A model generated the notes under the pieces. It had not been told where the DNA came from and made no database searches. It was given only the letters and a program-made list of their open reading frames with translations. From Planctomycetaceae bacterium (GTDB lineage Bacteria > Planctomycetota > Phycisphaerae > Tepidisphaerales > Tepidisphaeraceae): 64,000 bases of DNA. The stretch spans positions 1 through 64,000 of the forward strand of contig JAIYCY010000013.1 of assembly GCA_027487775.1 (NCBI GenBank). The letters are read 5' to 3'. Below, one piece after another: positions 44,498 through 53,684 of the stretch (position 1 is its first letter; every line of letters starts with the position of its first letter). Position numbers and translations under genes: made by a program.

Positions 44498-44632
44498 CTG
44501 TTATCAGAGTGTATCGAAAGAGTCGCCCAGGCCGCAAAGAACGGATGCATCGGATGCGGAAGCGAGTTGTTGAGTGGGTCGAGCGGAAGCGCGTTTTTTG
44601 CGATTGGATCAAGCGCGTCTAACGCGAAAGGA

Positions 44633-47626
44633 TTAAGCTCGTCTAACGCGACGCAGCGCGACGACTCCGAGTGCGACGACTCCGCCGAGGAGCGTGGGTT
44701 CTGGCGTGCTGACGGCGAAGTAGCGGACTTGATCGACGCTCGCCCAGACGAGGTTTCGATCGGTATCGCGTCCGAAGCTCGGGTCGTTGAGCAGGAGCGT
44801 CCAGTCGTGGCCGGTTTCGCTGACCCAGAGTTTGACGACTTTTTCATTCAGTCCCATGCGGCTCATGAGCAGGTCGTCATAGCGAACGAGCAGATCTGCC
44901 GACGCGACGGACCCGGCGTTTTGCACGCTCCAGAATCCGAAGAATCGGTGACCGCTCGGCGTGTCGGGGAGGCCGGCGAGTGTGATGTCGGCGAGATCGA
45001 CGAATTGGATTTGTGTTGGGGAGGGATTTTGTTTGTCGTGGAGGGTGAGTTCGACAGCGTTGGCGATGATCGGGGTGCCGAAGGGGTTGACGGGCGGGCG
45101 CGCCGAGACGGGTGCGACGGCGGCGGAATCGATCACGGATCCGCCCCAGATGCTGAGTCCGCCGGAGACGATGCTGGAGGTGACTGCGCCTTGGGCGGGC
45201 GAGGTGATGCCCAGCGAGGTCGATCGGCCGCCGATGCCGGATAGTGCGGACGCGAAGGCTGATGGATCGTTGGTCGTCAGATCGAGCCCACCGACACGAG
45301 CAGGCGTGCCGGCGAATCGGACGACTTCTTCTCGAACGACCTGATTGGACGCCGACGTGCCGTCGGCTTGTTGAATCGATGACGTCGAGGTCGGGTTGGG
45401 CTTCTGTGTGACGAGTATTTCGGTTGCGGGCGATAGGGAAACGGGTTTGAGAGTTGATGCTTGATCGGGTGCGTAGTTGGATGCGGTGTGAGTGGAGGTG
45501 AAGGAATTGCGGATGGGGTTGCGTGATGAACCGGCACCGGAGGTTGCGGATGAGGTCGAGGCAGATGCTGCTAAAGTCGCCGAGGCGTTCGTGGTGGAGG
45601 TCGTCGTGGACGTTGATGTTGATGTGGATGCGGTCGGCGTGCGATCGAAGGCGAGTGAGCCGGGCGCGACGGGCCGATTGGAGATCGGTGCGGAATCGAG
45701 GAGTCGGGCCGCGGCGAGGTTGGGGAGGTCGGCCGCGGGGTCGTTGAGTGCGGAGATGGAGATCGCTTCCGCATGGGTGCGAGCGGGAGCGGTTTGGATG
45801 GGCGTGTTGTTCGGCGCGGTTGAGCTGGCGAGTGGCGGGGTCGACAGCCGATCGGAAGTTGGACGGCGAATGGAGGTTCGGTCGTAGGGTTGGAGATCTT
45901 GTTGGGGTGTGAGTGCGAGATTGAGGGGCGTTTTTATGGATGCGGAATGAGAGGCGCGTCGTGGCTGGAGAAGTTCGTCGAGTGTGTGGACGGACGAGGC
46001 GTGATTCGCTTGGGCGGTGAGTGTGAGGTTGGGCTTTGCAATTCCGATGGGAGCGCGTAGCCGCGTGTCGGGAGATTTCGGGATGCTGGTGAGCAGATCG
46101 ACGGATTCGCCGAACGAGGGAAGAGCATCGGTGAATGGTTGATTGTCGTGCGCTGACGATCGGGCGTTAAGCCATGCGGTGTCGCCGACGAAGGCAAGAC
46201 CCTGCGGTGCCGGGCCCACGGGGACGGTGAGTTCCGGTCCGGCCGATTGTGAGGCATGGCTGAGCGTGGGGGCGAAATTCGGGCGTGTGTTGGGCGCGGG
46301 CGTGGGGGCGAGAATTCGTTCGATCGATCGACCGAGGGATTGTTCGAGGGAGCGAATGAGGCCTGGGATTTCGCGGACGAGTCCTGGTGCAGCGATGCCG
46401 ACGGAGGCGAGTGATCCGACGGCGAGGATTCCCGCGAGGCTGAGTTTGCTGAGCGAGCCTGACCAGATGGAGCTTACGCCGTCACGTACGACTTGTCCGA
46501 TGAGGGCGTGGAGCGATGTTGATGTGGAGGATGTAGAGGAGGCGAGGGTCGACGAGGCGAAGGTTGAGCCGGCGGAGAACGCGGCTGCGGAGGAGACGGT
46601 CGCACCGGAGATGCCCAGACTCTGGGCGGCCAGAGATTGGGCGAGTGCCGAGGAGGCGAGCGTAGCGAGTCCGCCGCCGGTGTGTGCGAGGACGGTTTCG
46701 GTGATGCGTGCGTGGATGAGATCGGCAAGGAGTAGGCTGAGCGCGCCGGTTCCGAGTTGCAGGCCTCTGCGAGCGAGTCGTTTGCGGAGTTGTTCTCGGG
46801 CACGATGCAGGCGTACGCCGAGCGTGTTGGGTCGGACGCGAAGTTGCTCGGCCATTTCATCGCGTGAGAGTCCGCCGAAGTAGTGCAGGACGAGCGGCAT
46901 GCGATAGGCGGCGGGGAGTTGTGCGAGTTCTTCCTGGAGTATTTTTTTGTGTTCGCTGGCGCTGGCGAGATCGCTGCCGACGTCGGGTGTGATTTCGCTG
47001 GTGGTTTCCGAGCGTAGATTTTCGCGAGCGAGTCTGCGTTTGCGTGAGCGGATGAGGTCGAGGGCGAGTCGATGAGCGACGCGTCGGAGCCAGGCTTCGG
47101 GTGCCTGGATTTCGCCGTGGAGTCGACCTTTGGCGGCGAGGGTGAGGAAGGTGGCTTGTGTGGCGTCCTCGGCGTCGTGGGCATCACGTGTGACGCGGAG
47201 GCAGGTCGAGAAGACCATGGGTGTGTATCGACGGACGAGTGCTTCGAAGGCGTCTTGTCTGCCGTGATTTTCGAAGAGTCGGAGAAGCTGCGACCCGTCG
47301 AGGCCGTGTAGATCATCGAGACCGTCCGCCGAAGTCGAGCGGAAGACAGGACCGGGTGCGAGATATGCGGGGGCTTTGGGAGTTGAGATTCGACGATCTG
47401 AAGATTGGGCGCGATCTGGAGATTGGGCGTGATCTAAAGATTGGGCGTGGGTCGATTGAGGCGCAGGGGTTATGGCGTGCCGTGGTGTTTTGGCACGAGT
47501 GCGTGGGTCGGGTTGGGTCGCTGGTTGCGACGAGGTACGGGCCAACGGTGCATGCCTCCCACTGCCGAGACGCCGCCGCGGTTCGTCTGTTCCACCCGAT
47601 TCGGAGATTTCCGGGCCTTGGATCAC
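44633..47626 (-). CDS. ECF sigma factor fused to a long tail with PEP-CTERM-type signal
   Basis: The 997-residue protein has a disordered N-terminus with a hexapeptide repeat (residues 57-78), ECF sigma region 2 (115-200: DAFEALVRRYTPMVF, DAEDATQATFLTLA, AWLRRVAHRLALDLIRSRKR) and region 4 (228-287: LQEELAQLPAAYRMPLVLHY, LRVRPNTLGVRLHRAREQLR). One hydrophobic segment follows (about 392-415, SLAGILAVGSLASVGIAAPG), then a 350-residue Ser/Thr/Ala/Pro-rich linker, a folded-looking domain (about 770-970) and a C-terminus with TPEPT, a hydrophobic helix and RRVRRA (974-997), which is the PEP-CTERM pattern recognised by exosortases. The start is GTG. It is probably a membrane-spanning sigma factor whose far end is exported. 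The upstream genes encode an ATPase and a STAS-like protein. Confidence 0.85.
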   Translation of the reverse strand: MIQGPEISESGGTDEPRRRLGSGRHAPLARTSSQPATQPDPRTRAKTPRHAITPAPQSTHAQSLDHAQSPDRAQSSDRRISTPKAPAYLAPGPVFRSTSADGLDDLHGLDGSQLLRLFENHGRQDAFEALVRRYTPMVFSTCLRVTRDAHDAEDATQATFLTLAAKGRLHGEIQAPEAWLRRVAHRLALDLIRSRKRRLARENLRSETTSEITPDVGSDLASASEHKKILQEELAQLPAAYRMPLVLHYFGGLSRDEMAEQLRVRPNTLGVRLHRAREQLRKRLARRGLQLGTGALSLLLADLIHARITETVLAHTGGGLATLASSALAQSLAAQSLGISGATVSSAAAFSAGSTFASSTLASSTSSTSTSLHALIGQVVRDGVSSIWSGSLSKLSLAGILAVGSLASVGIAAPGLVREIPGLIRSLEQSLGRSIERILAPTPAPNTRPNFAPTLSHASQSAGPELTVPVGPAPQGLAFVGDTAWLNARSSAHDNQPFTDALPSFGESVDLLTSIPKSPDTRLRAPIGIAKPNLTLTAQANHASSVHTLDELLQPRRASHSASIKTPLNLALTPQQDLQPYDRTSIRRPTSDRLSTPPLASSTAPNNTPIQTAPARTHAEAISISALNDPAADLPNLAAARLLDSAPISNRPVAPGSLAFDRTPTASTSTSTSTTTSTTNASATLAASASTSSATSGAGSSRNPIRNSFTSTHTASNYAPDQASTLKPVSLSPATEILVTQKPNPTSTSSIQQADGTSASNQVVREEVVRFAGTPARVGGLDLTTNDPSAFASALSGIGGRSTSLGITSPAQGAVTSSIVSGGLSIWGGSVIDSAAVAPVSARPPVNPFGTPIIANAVELTLHDKQNPSPTQIQFVDLADITLAGLPDTPSGHRFFGFWSVQNAGSVASADLLVRYDDLLMSRMGLNEKVVKLWVSETGHDWTLLLNDPSFGRDTDRNLVWASVDQVRYFAVSTPEPTLLGGVVALGVVALRRVRRA
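47402..47455 (-). repeat. Three 18-bp tandem units in the sigma-factor gene
   Basis: Units at 47402-47419, 47420-47437 and 47438-47455 share AGATTGGGCG and encode the hexapeptide repeat before the sigma domain (DHAQSP, DRAQSS and similar). Confidence 0.9.
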
Positions 47627-47690
47627 GATTCAAGAATACCCCAGATTCGCCCGCCCGGAAGCCGACCCTCCAAGCTTGAGCGCTCGGTTG

Positions 47691-48017
47691 TCATTCCCCA
47701 ACGGGCTGCAAACAGAGCCTCCGGATCGCATCGCGACTCCGACCTATCATCTCAATCATCAGCGGGGATGTGCCCACAACTTCAATATAATCCAGAGCTT
47801 GTGGACCAAAAGCTTCGGCCAACTGCCTGAAAACGACGTTGAAATAGGTCGATGATGTCGCCGGCATGCCCGTCAGATCGATCCTCAAAGCCCGAGCGGT
47901 CCGATAGGTCTGGATCACCTGCCGACTGACGCGTTCGGCGCTGCCCACGACGGTCCCCTCGGGGTCCAGGAAGTCCGCCGCGAGAACTGTCGAAGATGGG
48001 CTATTTTGCTTATCCAC
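47691..48017 (-). CDS. STAS-like DUF4325 protein
   Basis: The 108-residue protein has the DUF4325/STAS-like pattern: a strand with ALRIDLTGMPATSSTYFNVV, a helix FRQLAEAFGP and LDYIEVVGTSP. The GTG start at 48017 gives an 8-nt overlap with the upstream ATPase gene, which indicates translational coupling. DUF4325 proteins are commonly found next to GHKL ATPases, and STAS domains act as anti-anti-sigma partners in other systems. The predicted role here is inferred from that parallel. The sigma-factor gene begins 64 bp downstream. Confidence 0.82.
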   Translation of the reverse strand: MDKQNSPSSTVLAADFLDPEGTVVGSAERVSRQVIQTYRTARALRIDLTGMPATSSTYFNVVFRQLAEAFGPQALDYIEVVGTSPLMIEMIGRSRDAIRRLCLQPVGE

Positions 48018-48852
48018 TGGTGGGTAGTGTAAAGAAGATGCCCGTTCCGGGGAAGCGAAAATCCAGTTCGACCGTTCGATGGTCGTGCCTGTCGGCCAAA
48101 AATCCACCGGATTCCGAGATTACAAAGAGCCGTCCGCCGGTTCGCGTGACGCAGAGCAGCAAGTTGTTCAGCCCCAGACCGGCGTTGTTCCGCCGCGACA
48201 TCGCACTCCATCCACCTGCCATCACCCGCCCCAGGGCCGCCCCACCCGACCCGATCTGGGGATGTCGCTTGCTCAGAGTCGTCACAATCCCAAGACCCAT
48301 GTCCACGACCGCAACCCGCACTTCATTTCGGCTTGCGATCAATCGCGCACAGGAAATCGCACCCACTTCTGATTTCGCATGGTCTTCCACATTCTGCAAA
48401 ACCTCCGAAAACGCGATCTGTAGCGCCGAGGCGCGGTCCTCCGAAAATGGAACGTAGGCCCTCACCAGCCGCTCGATCGGCTCGACATCTCTGAGTCGGG
48501 CCTGATTGTGAAATCGCAGCGGTACCGTAACACAGTCTGGGTGCGTGGGATCGGGGGCCGCCGAGCCTTCAAACTGCTGCCTCAGCCCGGAAAACTCACA
48601 AAAACCCGCGAGCGGACCGTGCGATGGCAGTCGCACCTCGACGGCAACCGACTGAAACTGCAACAACTTCACAAACGCAGTCAACACCACCGCAGCATCA
48701 GGACCCAGGTACTGACTCAAAGAAAGGTCTATCAGCAACGACCCGCACGAAGATTGCGAAAATGGCACGAGCCTTGCCATCATCGCCCGGATCGAACTGA
48801 AATCATCATCGACATTGAAGTCGATCGTGACCGTGTTCAGAGGCCGTTCCAT
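48010..48852 (-). CDS. GHKL ATPase with STAS-like N-terminus
   Basis: The 280-residue protein has an N-terminal STAS-like region (SLLIDLSLSQYLGPDAAVVL, residues 40-90) and a C-terminal GHKL ATPase domain: N-box ALQIAFSEVLQNVEDHAKSE near residue 144, D-x-G-x-G as VVDMGLGI, and NNAGLGLNNL. There is no His phosphorylation domain, so it is more like an RsbW/SpoIIAB-type kinase than a sensor kinase. ATG 48852 has AGGTGA 4 nt upstream. It overlaps the STAS-like gene by 8 nt. Confidence 0.85.
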   Translation of the reverse strand: MERPLNTVTIDFNVDDDFSSIRAMMARLVPFSQSSCGSLLIDLSLSQYLGPDAAVVLTAFVKLLQFQSVAVEVRLPSHGPLAGFCEFSGLRQQFEGSAAPDPTHPDCVTVPLRFHNQARLRDVEPIERLVRAYVPFSEDRASALQIAFSEVLQNVEDHAKSEVGAISCARLIASRNEVRVAVVDMGLGIVTTLSKRHPQIGSGGAALGRVMAGGWSAMSRRNNAGLGLNNLLLCVTRTGGRLFVISESGGFLADRHDHRTVELDFRFPGTGIFFTLPTSG

Positions 48853-48894
48853 CGTGTCACCTGATCCCCTCAGTCGCACGCATCGCCCCGTGTC

Positions 48895-50496
48895 TCAACC
48901 CATCCGCTCGCGCAGGTAGGACTCGACCTGCGCGAGGCTGACGCGCACCTGTTCCTGCGTATCGCGATCGCGGATGGTGACGGTTTGGTCGGTGAGGGTT
49001 TGGGTGTCGATGGTGATGCTGAAGGGCGTTCCGATTTCGTCCATGCGTGCGTAGCGTTTGCCGATCGACTGCTTGGGGTCGTATTCGCAGGTGAACTTGG
49101 TGCGGAGGTCCATGTAGAGTTTTTCAGCGATTTCGGGCAGGCCGTCTTTGTTGACGAGAGGGAAGATGCCGCACTTGATCGGGGCGAACTTGGCGGGGAA
49201 GCGGAAGAACTCGAATTTTTCGACGCCCGCGCGACTTTCGACGGTGTAGGCTTCGCAGAGCATGACGAGCACCGCCCGGGTCAGGCCGGAGGCCGGCTCG
49301 ATGACGTTGGGGATGTAGCGGCTGCGTTTTTTGATTTCGTCGGGTGCGACGCCCTGCTCTTTGAGCCTGAGTTGGAGTTCCTGGTCGAAGTAGTCGAGTT
49401 TGACTTTGGAATGTTGCTGATGCTGTGAGAGATCAAAGTCACCGCGGTGGGCGATGCCTTCGAGTTCGCCGAAGTCCGGCGCGGTGAAGGGGTATTTGTA
49501 TTCGATATCGACGGTGGCCTTGGAGTAGTGGCTCAATTCGTCCTGATCGTGGTCGCGGAACTTGAGATTTTCCGGCTTGATGCCGAGCGTGAGCCACCAT
49601 TTCATGCGTTCGTTGCGCCAGAATTCGTACCATTTGAGTGCATCATCGGGCGGGCAGAAGAACTCCATCTCCATCTGTTCGAATTCGCGAGAGCGGAAGA
49701 TGAAATTGCGCGGGGTGACTTCGTTGCGGAACGATTTGCCGACCTGCGCGACGCCGAACGGGACTTTGACGCGTGTGGTATCGGCGACGTTTTTGAAGTT
49801 GAGGAAGATGCCCTGGGCGGTCTCGGGGCGGAGGTAGGCCTTGTTGGCTTCGTCGCGGATCGGGCCGGGGTAGGTATCGAGCATGAGGTTGAACGGGCGC
49901 GGCTCGGTGAGCGTGCCGGGTTCGTCGGAGTCAGGGCCGATGACTTTGGCCCGTTCTTCGGTTGTTAGTTTGGTGAATGGGACGAACGACTCGATCACCG
50001 GTACTTGCACTTCACCGCCGCCGGTTTTGCGAGCGACTTTGTCGATGCGTTTTGCAAAGATCTCCGGTGCGTCATCGCCGCTCATGACAGAATACAAGCC
50101 CAGATCATCGACGTTGCCGTTCTTCCGCTTGACCATCGCGCGAGCGGTCCAGATGTGGTCAGCGCGGTAGCGGCTCTGCGTTTTGCGACAGTCCACCATT
50201 GGATCGGTGAACGTGTCGACGTGCCCCGAAGCCTTCCACGTCGTCGGGTGCTGGATGATGGAGCTGTCGAGGCCGACCATATCGATGACCGAGCCGTCGG
50301 GGCCGACCGGGGGGCATTCGACCATGCACCGCCACCACCAGTCGCGGATGTTGTTTTTCAGGAGCACGCCGAGCGGGCCATAATCCCAGAAGCCGCGGAT
50401 TCCGCCGTAGATCTCAGACGCTTGATAGACGAATCCACGGCGTTTGGCGAGGCTGACGAGGGCTTCCATGACGGAGGGGGTGGCGGGTTCGGACAT
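48895..50496 (-). CDS. glyS: Glycyl-tRNA synthetase, homodimeric type
   Basis: The 533-residue class II synthetase charges tRNA-Gly. It begins with RRGFVYQASEIYGGIRGFWD, has YLRPETAQGIFLNFKN (motif 2 region), FRNEVTPRNFIFRSREFEQMEMEF and a C-terminal anticodon-binding domain (VNKDGLPEIAEKLYMDL). This is the single-chain type found in Bacteria such as Planctomycetes and in Archaea and Eukarya. ATG 50496 (MSEPATP) has GGGAA 8 nt upstream, so the longer in-frame start at 50547 is less likely. Confidence 0.95.
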   Translation of the reverse strand: MSEPATPSVMEALVSLAKRRGFVYQASEIYGGIRGFWDYGPLGVLLKNNIRDWWWRCMVECPPVGPDGSVIDMVGLDSSIIQHPTTWKASGHVDTFTDPMVDCRKTQSRYRADHIWTARAMVKRKNGNVDDLGLYSVMSGDDAPEIFAKRIDKVARKTGGGEVQVPVIESFVPFTKLTTEERAKVIGPDSDEPGTLTEPRPFNLMLDTYPGPIRDEANKAYLRPETAQGIFLNFKNVADTTRVKVPFGVAQVGKSFRNEVTPRNFIFRSREFEQMEMEFFCPPDDALKWYEFWRNERMKWWLTLGIKPENLKFRDHDQDELSHYSKATVDIEYKYPFTAPDFGELEGIAHRGDFDLSQHQQHSKVKLDYFDQELQLRLKEQGVAPDEIKKRSRYIPNVIEPASGLTRAVLVMLCEAYTVESRAGVEKFEFFRFPAKFAPIKCGIFPLVNKDGLPEIAEKLYMDLRTKFTCEYDPKQSIGKRYARMDEIGTPFSITIDTQTLTDQTVTIRDRDTQEQVRVSLAQVESYLRERMG

Positions 50497-50742
50497 GACG
50501 ATGTTCCCAAAAGTGCTGACGTTGAATGGATGACTCGTTCGATTCAATCAAGACGGGCCGGGGGGCGTGAGCGATCACAGCGCACGTCCCACGGCCCGGG
50601 GTCTTGGTACCCATTTCACGCTTGACCGCTCGCCTTTGGGTCGCGTTTCTGCACACGAGGCAGAGCCTGCGTCGTGCACGAGATCGACCGAGGCGAAACC
50701 CACTGCAGGCGAATGCCGCTGCGTGGTCAAGGCCCGACGGGT

Positions 50743-51069
50743 TTACTTCTTCGCGGCCTTGAGGGCGTTGAGCTTTTTGGTCAGCCGCGAGCGTTTGCGG
50801 GCGGCGGTGTTTTTGTGGACGGTGCTCTTGAACTTCACGCGATCGAGCTTTTTCACGACGGCTTTGAGTGCCTTGTCGGCTTCGCCCGCGTTTCCGCTTG
50901 CGACGGCGGCGGTGAAGGCTTTGGTCTTGACCTTGAGGTCTTCCTTGCGCGCGCGGTTGCGAGCGTTTCGCTTTTCGTTCTGACGCTCGCGCTTACGCGG
51001 GCTGAGCTTGCGCCGCTGCACGGTTGTCAGAACCTTCTTTTCCTTCTTCTTCTTTTCTTCATCAGCCAC
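50743..51069 (-). CDS. rpsT: 30S ribosomal protein S20
   Basis: The 108-residue, very Lys/Arg-rich protein has the S20 pattern QRRKLSPRKRERQNEKRNAR, LKAVVKKLDR and a C-terminal ARKRSRLTKKLNAL. S20 binds 16S rRNA early in small-subunit assembly. The start is GTG at 51069 with GGAG 8 nt upstream. It is longer than the usual 85-90 residues because of an N-terminal Glu/Lys stretch and a few C-terminal residues. Confidence 0.95.
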   Translation of the reverse strand: MADEEKKKKEKKVLTTVQRRKLSPRKRERQNEKRNARNRARKEDLKVKTKAFTAAVASGNAGEADKALKAVVKKLDRVKFKSTVHKNTAARKRSRLTKKLNALKAAKK

Positions 51070-51330
51070 GGTTCAATCTCCAAAAATTGCACTCTGAACT
51101 ACGCCCCGCACGGGAGGTCGTCCGTCGAGGCGAATCGTCAAAGCTAACGGATCGCCCGGCTTTGGGCAAACGTCCGTCTGGCAAGAAACCGGCCAAATCC
51201 TGCTCGACCGGCTGGTCTGAATCCAAATCGGGACGAACCGTCTGAGTTCGACAAGTTCAACGTCCTGCCAAGCCGCCCACAACCCACCAGCCCAACCGAA
51301 CGCCCGCCCGGGTCGGAGGAATGATGATCG

Positions 51331-52365
51331 TCAGGCCATGGTCGCGAGCATGTCGGGTCGGATTTCGTGTTGGAGCGGCTCGCCAGCGAGAAAGCGGAGG
51401 ACTTCGTCGATCGCAAGTCTGCCCATGCGCCGGCGAGCCTGATTCATCGCACCGGCGATATGTGGGGTGAGGATGATGTTGCGTTCCGATCGCAGGGGCG
51501 AATCGGGCGGCGCGGGTTCTGGATCGGTGACATCGAGCAGGCAAAAGATGGGCCTTCGTCGGACTTCGGCGACGAGTGCGGCTTCATCGACGAGCGCGCC
51601 GCGTGAGGTGTTGATGAACACCGCATGATCCGGGAGCAGGCCGAGCGTGCGGGCGTTGATCATGTGTCGCGTTTCCGGAACATTCGGCGCGTGCACCGAG
51701 ACGACGTCACACCGACACACCTCGTCGAGCGAGACGAGTTCGACGCCGAGCGAACGTGCGTGATCGGCGGAGAGGTAGGGATCGTAAAGCCGGATGCGAA
51801 TGCCCGCGTAGCTTTGCAGGAGACGAATCACTTCACGGCCGATGCGGCTTGCGCCGATGAGTCCGACGGAGATGTCCTGCAATTCGCGGACGAGTGCGAG
51901 CCTCGCGTCCCGTTCTTCGCGTGAGATCGACAGGCCCCCGCCGAGCCAGGGGACTTGCTTGAGCAGCATGGTCATGGCCGCGACGGTGAACTCGGCGACT
52001 GGGATAGCGTTGGCGGATGCTGCGGATGTGACCTTGACGCCCCGCCGCACGACATCGAGAGGAACGAGCCCGCGGATCGATCCGGCACTGTGGGCGATGA
52101 GTCCGAGTTGGGGTTCTTGTTCGAAGAGTGATATCTGATCAAGGCGTGATCCCCAGCCTGTGATGGCGGCGCGTGCGTGTCGGAGAATCGGCCGGAGGTC
52201 TTCGACATTCGCCCGCGGAACAGGCCCGACGACATCGGCGACGCGTCGCAGGAGATCGAGGTCTGCGGGGTTGAACATGTTGACGGCTGTGCCTGAAGGA
52301 AGAGCCAGCGCGACGATCGGTTTGCCGCTTGGGGAGAGTTGCGAGAGACGATCAGACGCGGCCAT
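51331..52365 (-). CDS. D-2-hydroxyacid dehydrogenase
   Basis: The 344-residue protein has an NAD-binding domain with GLIGASRIGREVIRLL (about residue 181) and the catalytic set: Arg in INTSRGALVDE, Glu in VTDPEPAPPDSP and His in LTPHIAGAMNQ. These enzymes reduce or oxidise 2-oxo/2-hydroxy acids with NAD(H); the N-terminal part is not close to SerA, and no ACT domain is present. The substrate is unknown. The nucleotide motif GASRIG departs slightly from GxGxxG. Confidence 0.9.
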   Translation of the reverse strand: MAASDRLSQLSPSGKPIVALALPSGTAVNMFNPADLDLLRRVADVVGPVPRANVEDLRPILRHARAAITGWGSRLDQISLFEQEPQLGLIAHSAGSIRGLVPLDVVRRGVKVTSAASANAIPVAEFTVAAMTMLLKQVPWLGGGLSISREERDARLALVRELQDISVGLIGASRIGREVIRLLQSYAGIRIRLYDPYLSADHARSLGVELVSLDEVCRCDVVSVHAPNVPETRHMINARTLGLLPDHAVFINTSRGALVDEAALVAEVRRRPIFCLLDVTDPEPAPPDSPLRSERNIILTPHIAGAMNQARRRMGRLAIDEVLRFLAGEPLQHEIRPDMLATMA

Positions 52366-52400
52366 TTTACAAAGAGACCTTCCCGTAAATCAGACGCCCC

Positions 52401-52442
52401 ATGATTTAGCTCCCCTGATTGAGCTCCCCTGATTTAGCTCTT
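52401..52442. repeat. Three 14-bp tandem units
   Basis: Units at 52401-52414, 52415-52428 and 52429-52442 follow (A/C)TGATT(T/G)AGCTCCC with small changes. Confidence 0.88.
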
Positions 52443-52450
52443 TGGGCCAA

Positions 52451-52470
52451 CAGACGCAAACAGACGCAAA
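52451..52470. repeat. Two 10-bp tandem units
   Basis: CAGACGCAAA is repeated directly at 52451-52460 and 52461-52470. Confidence 0.85.
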
Positions 52471-52803
52471 TAAAGAGGATCTTCGAAGATTGGATCGTCG
52501 GCCCGGATCAATCGCCCCGATCGATCCCGCTGCCCGATCGCCCTGATCGATCACCCTGATCGACCGAAAGCTCCACGAGGAGTCTTTTGAATCCTTTAGG
52601 AACGCGTGCGAGCGTGGCGAATGAAGACAGAAAGAGCGAAAGATTCGCCGCCAGCGATAGCCAAAGGCGAGAAAACAGACGAAACCGACGGCACGAACGG
52701 AAGCAACGGCACCGATCCGGGCGATAGTTCAGAGTGACGCGCGATCGGTTCAAGCGCAACCGACGGATCATCTGCTGCATCGGCTTCGGCATCGGTCGCC
52801 GCA

Positions 52804-53148
52804 TCAGTCGCCGATGGAGATTTCATCACGACGCGAGCGGGCGAGTGAGTCGCCATTTTCGCGAATGCCGCCCTCGCGAATACCGCCCTCACGAATGCCT
52901 TCGTCGGCGATGTCGGCAAGCATACGGCTGGCGACGGCGGGATTGCCGGTGGCGCGCAGGAGCTTGTCGAATTCTTCGTTGATTTGGACTTGGATGCCGC
53001 GCAGCTCATCCTGAATGCTGCGACGCTGGCCGAGCAACTGCTGAATCTGGTCTTCGACACGCTGGAGCATCACCATTTTTTGATGTGCTCGTTGGAAGAG
53101 TTGAACGCTGGGGGACGACTCTTTGCTGGCGGCGGTTTCTGCGGACAT
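52804..53148 (-). CDS. Coiled-coil hypothetical protein
   Basis: The 114-residue protein has a heptad-rich helix from about residue 18 to 68 (MVMLQRVEDQIQQLLGQRRS, then VQINEEFDKLL), followed by a short tail with GIREGGIREGGIRENG, a 5-residue tandem repeat from 15-bp units at 52860-52904. There is no signal peptide. The family is not recognised. The charged helix and acidic tail suggest a structural or adaptor role, which is only a guess. Confidence 0.68.
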   Translation of the reverse strand: MSAETAASKESSPSVQLFQRAHQKMVMLQRVEDQIQQLLGQRRSIQDELRGIQVQINEEFDKLLRATGNPAVASRMLADIADEGIREGGIREGGIRENGDSLARSRRDEISIGD

Positions 53149-53548
53149 AGCCTTGACTCGTTTCCTTCGCGGGCGGGTTGGGCCCGGCTAATAACACCCT
53201 GATCGGCTGCGACCGAGACCTGCCCTTGCGACCGTGCGAGAGACAGAAATCGGGGCCGACCGATTGATCGATTCCACTCCTCATGGGGTCGCGCGCGTCC
53301 GTGTGCACGACCGGAAAGGCGGATTGTGCGCCGAACGGCGCGTTCGTCAACCCAAGCCCGAGAATGTGTCAGCCTGTGCACGAGGGCCGGGAGTTGACAG
53401 TGGATCGCCGTCATTTGACGAACAAGTTCGGATCGCCCCAAAGACCTGCAGAACGCCAGCGATCCAAGATTCCAGCCCTGCTCACACCCCACCCATCCAT
53501 CGCCCCCCAACAACGACTGACCACTGATAACTGACAACCCCAAAAGCC

Positions 53549-53611
53549 CACGTTCCGACCGCGCGCGCTCACGTTCCGCCCGCTCGCGCTCACGTTCCGC
53601 CCGCTCAAACC
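53549..53611. repeat. Three 21-bp tandem units
   Basis: Units at 53549-53569, 53570-53590 and 53591-53611 each begin CACGTTCCG and diverge toward the end. Confidence 0.88.
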
Positions 53612-53684
53612 TGCTTTCCCACCGCTCGCACACACTTCGCACGCCCACACGCATCAGCCCGCCTCCCTCCCTAAATCCCGGCCA

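Larger units (their letters stand above)
52366..52803. other. 438-bp gene-free region with short tandem repeats
   Basis: A 14-bp triple and a 10-bp double repeat lie near 52400-52470, followed by loose repeats of CCCTGATCGA up to 52563. No gene is convincing. An open frame continues on the leftward strand (52508-52804), but its composition is Arg/Ser-rich with no recognisable domain. Confidence 0.5.

Noticed and set aside
52508..53060. Leftward open frames downstream of the coiled-coil gene
   Set aside because: They are Arg- or Ser-rich with no family likeness and partly overlap a better-supported frame.
53070..53654. Leftward 194-codon open frame with an ERAERE repeat
   Set aside because: The repeat is the translation of the 21-bp tandem units, the frame overlaps the coiled-coil gene, and no domain is visible.
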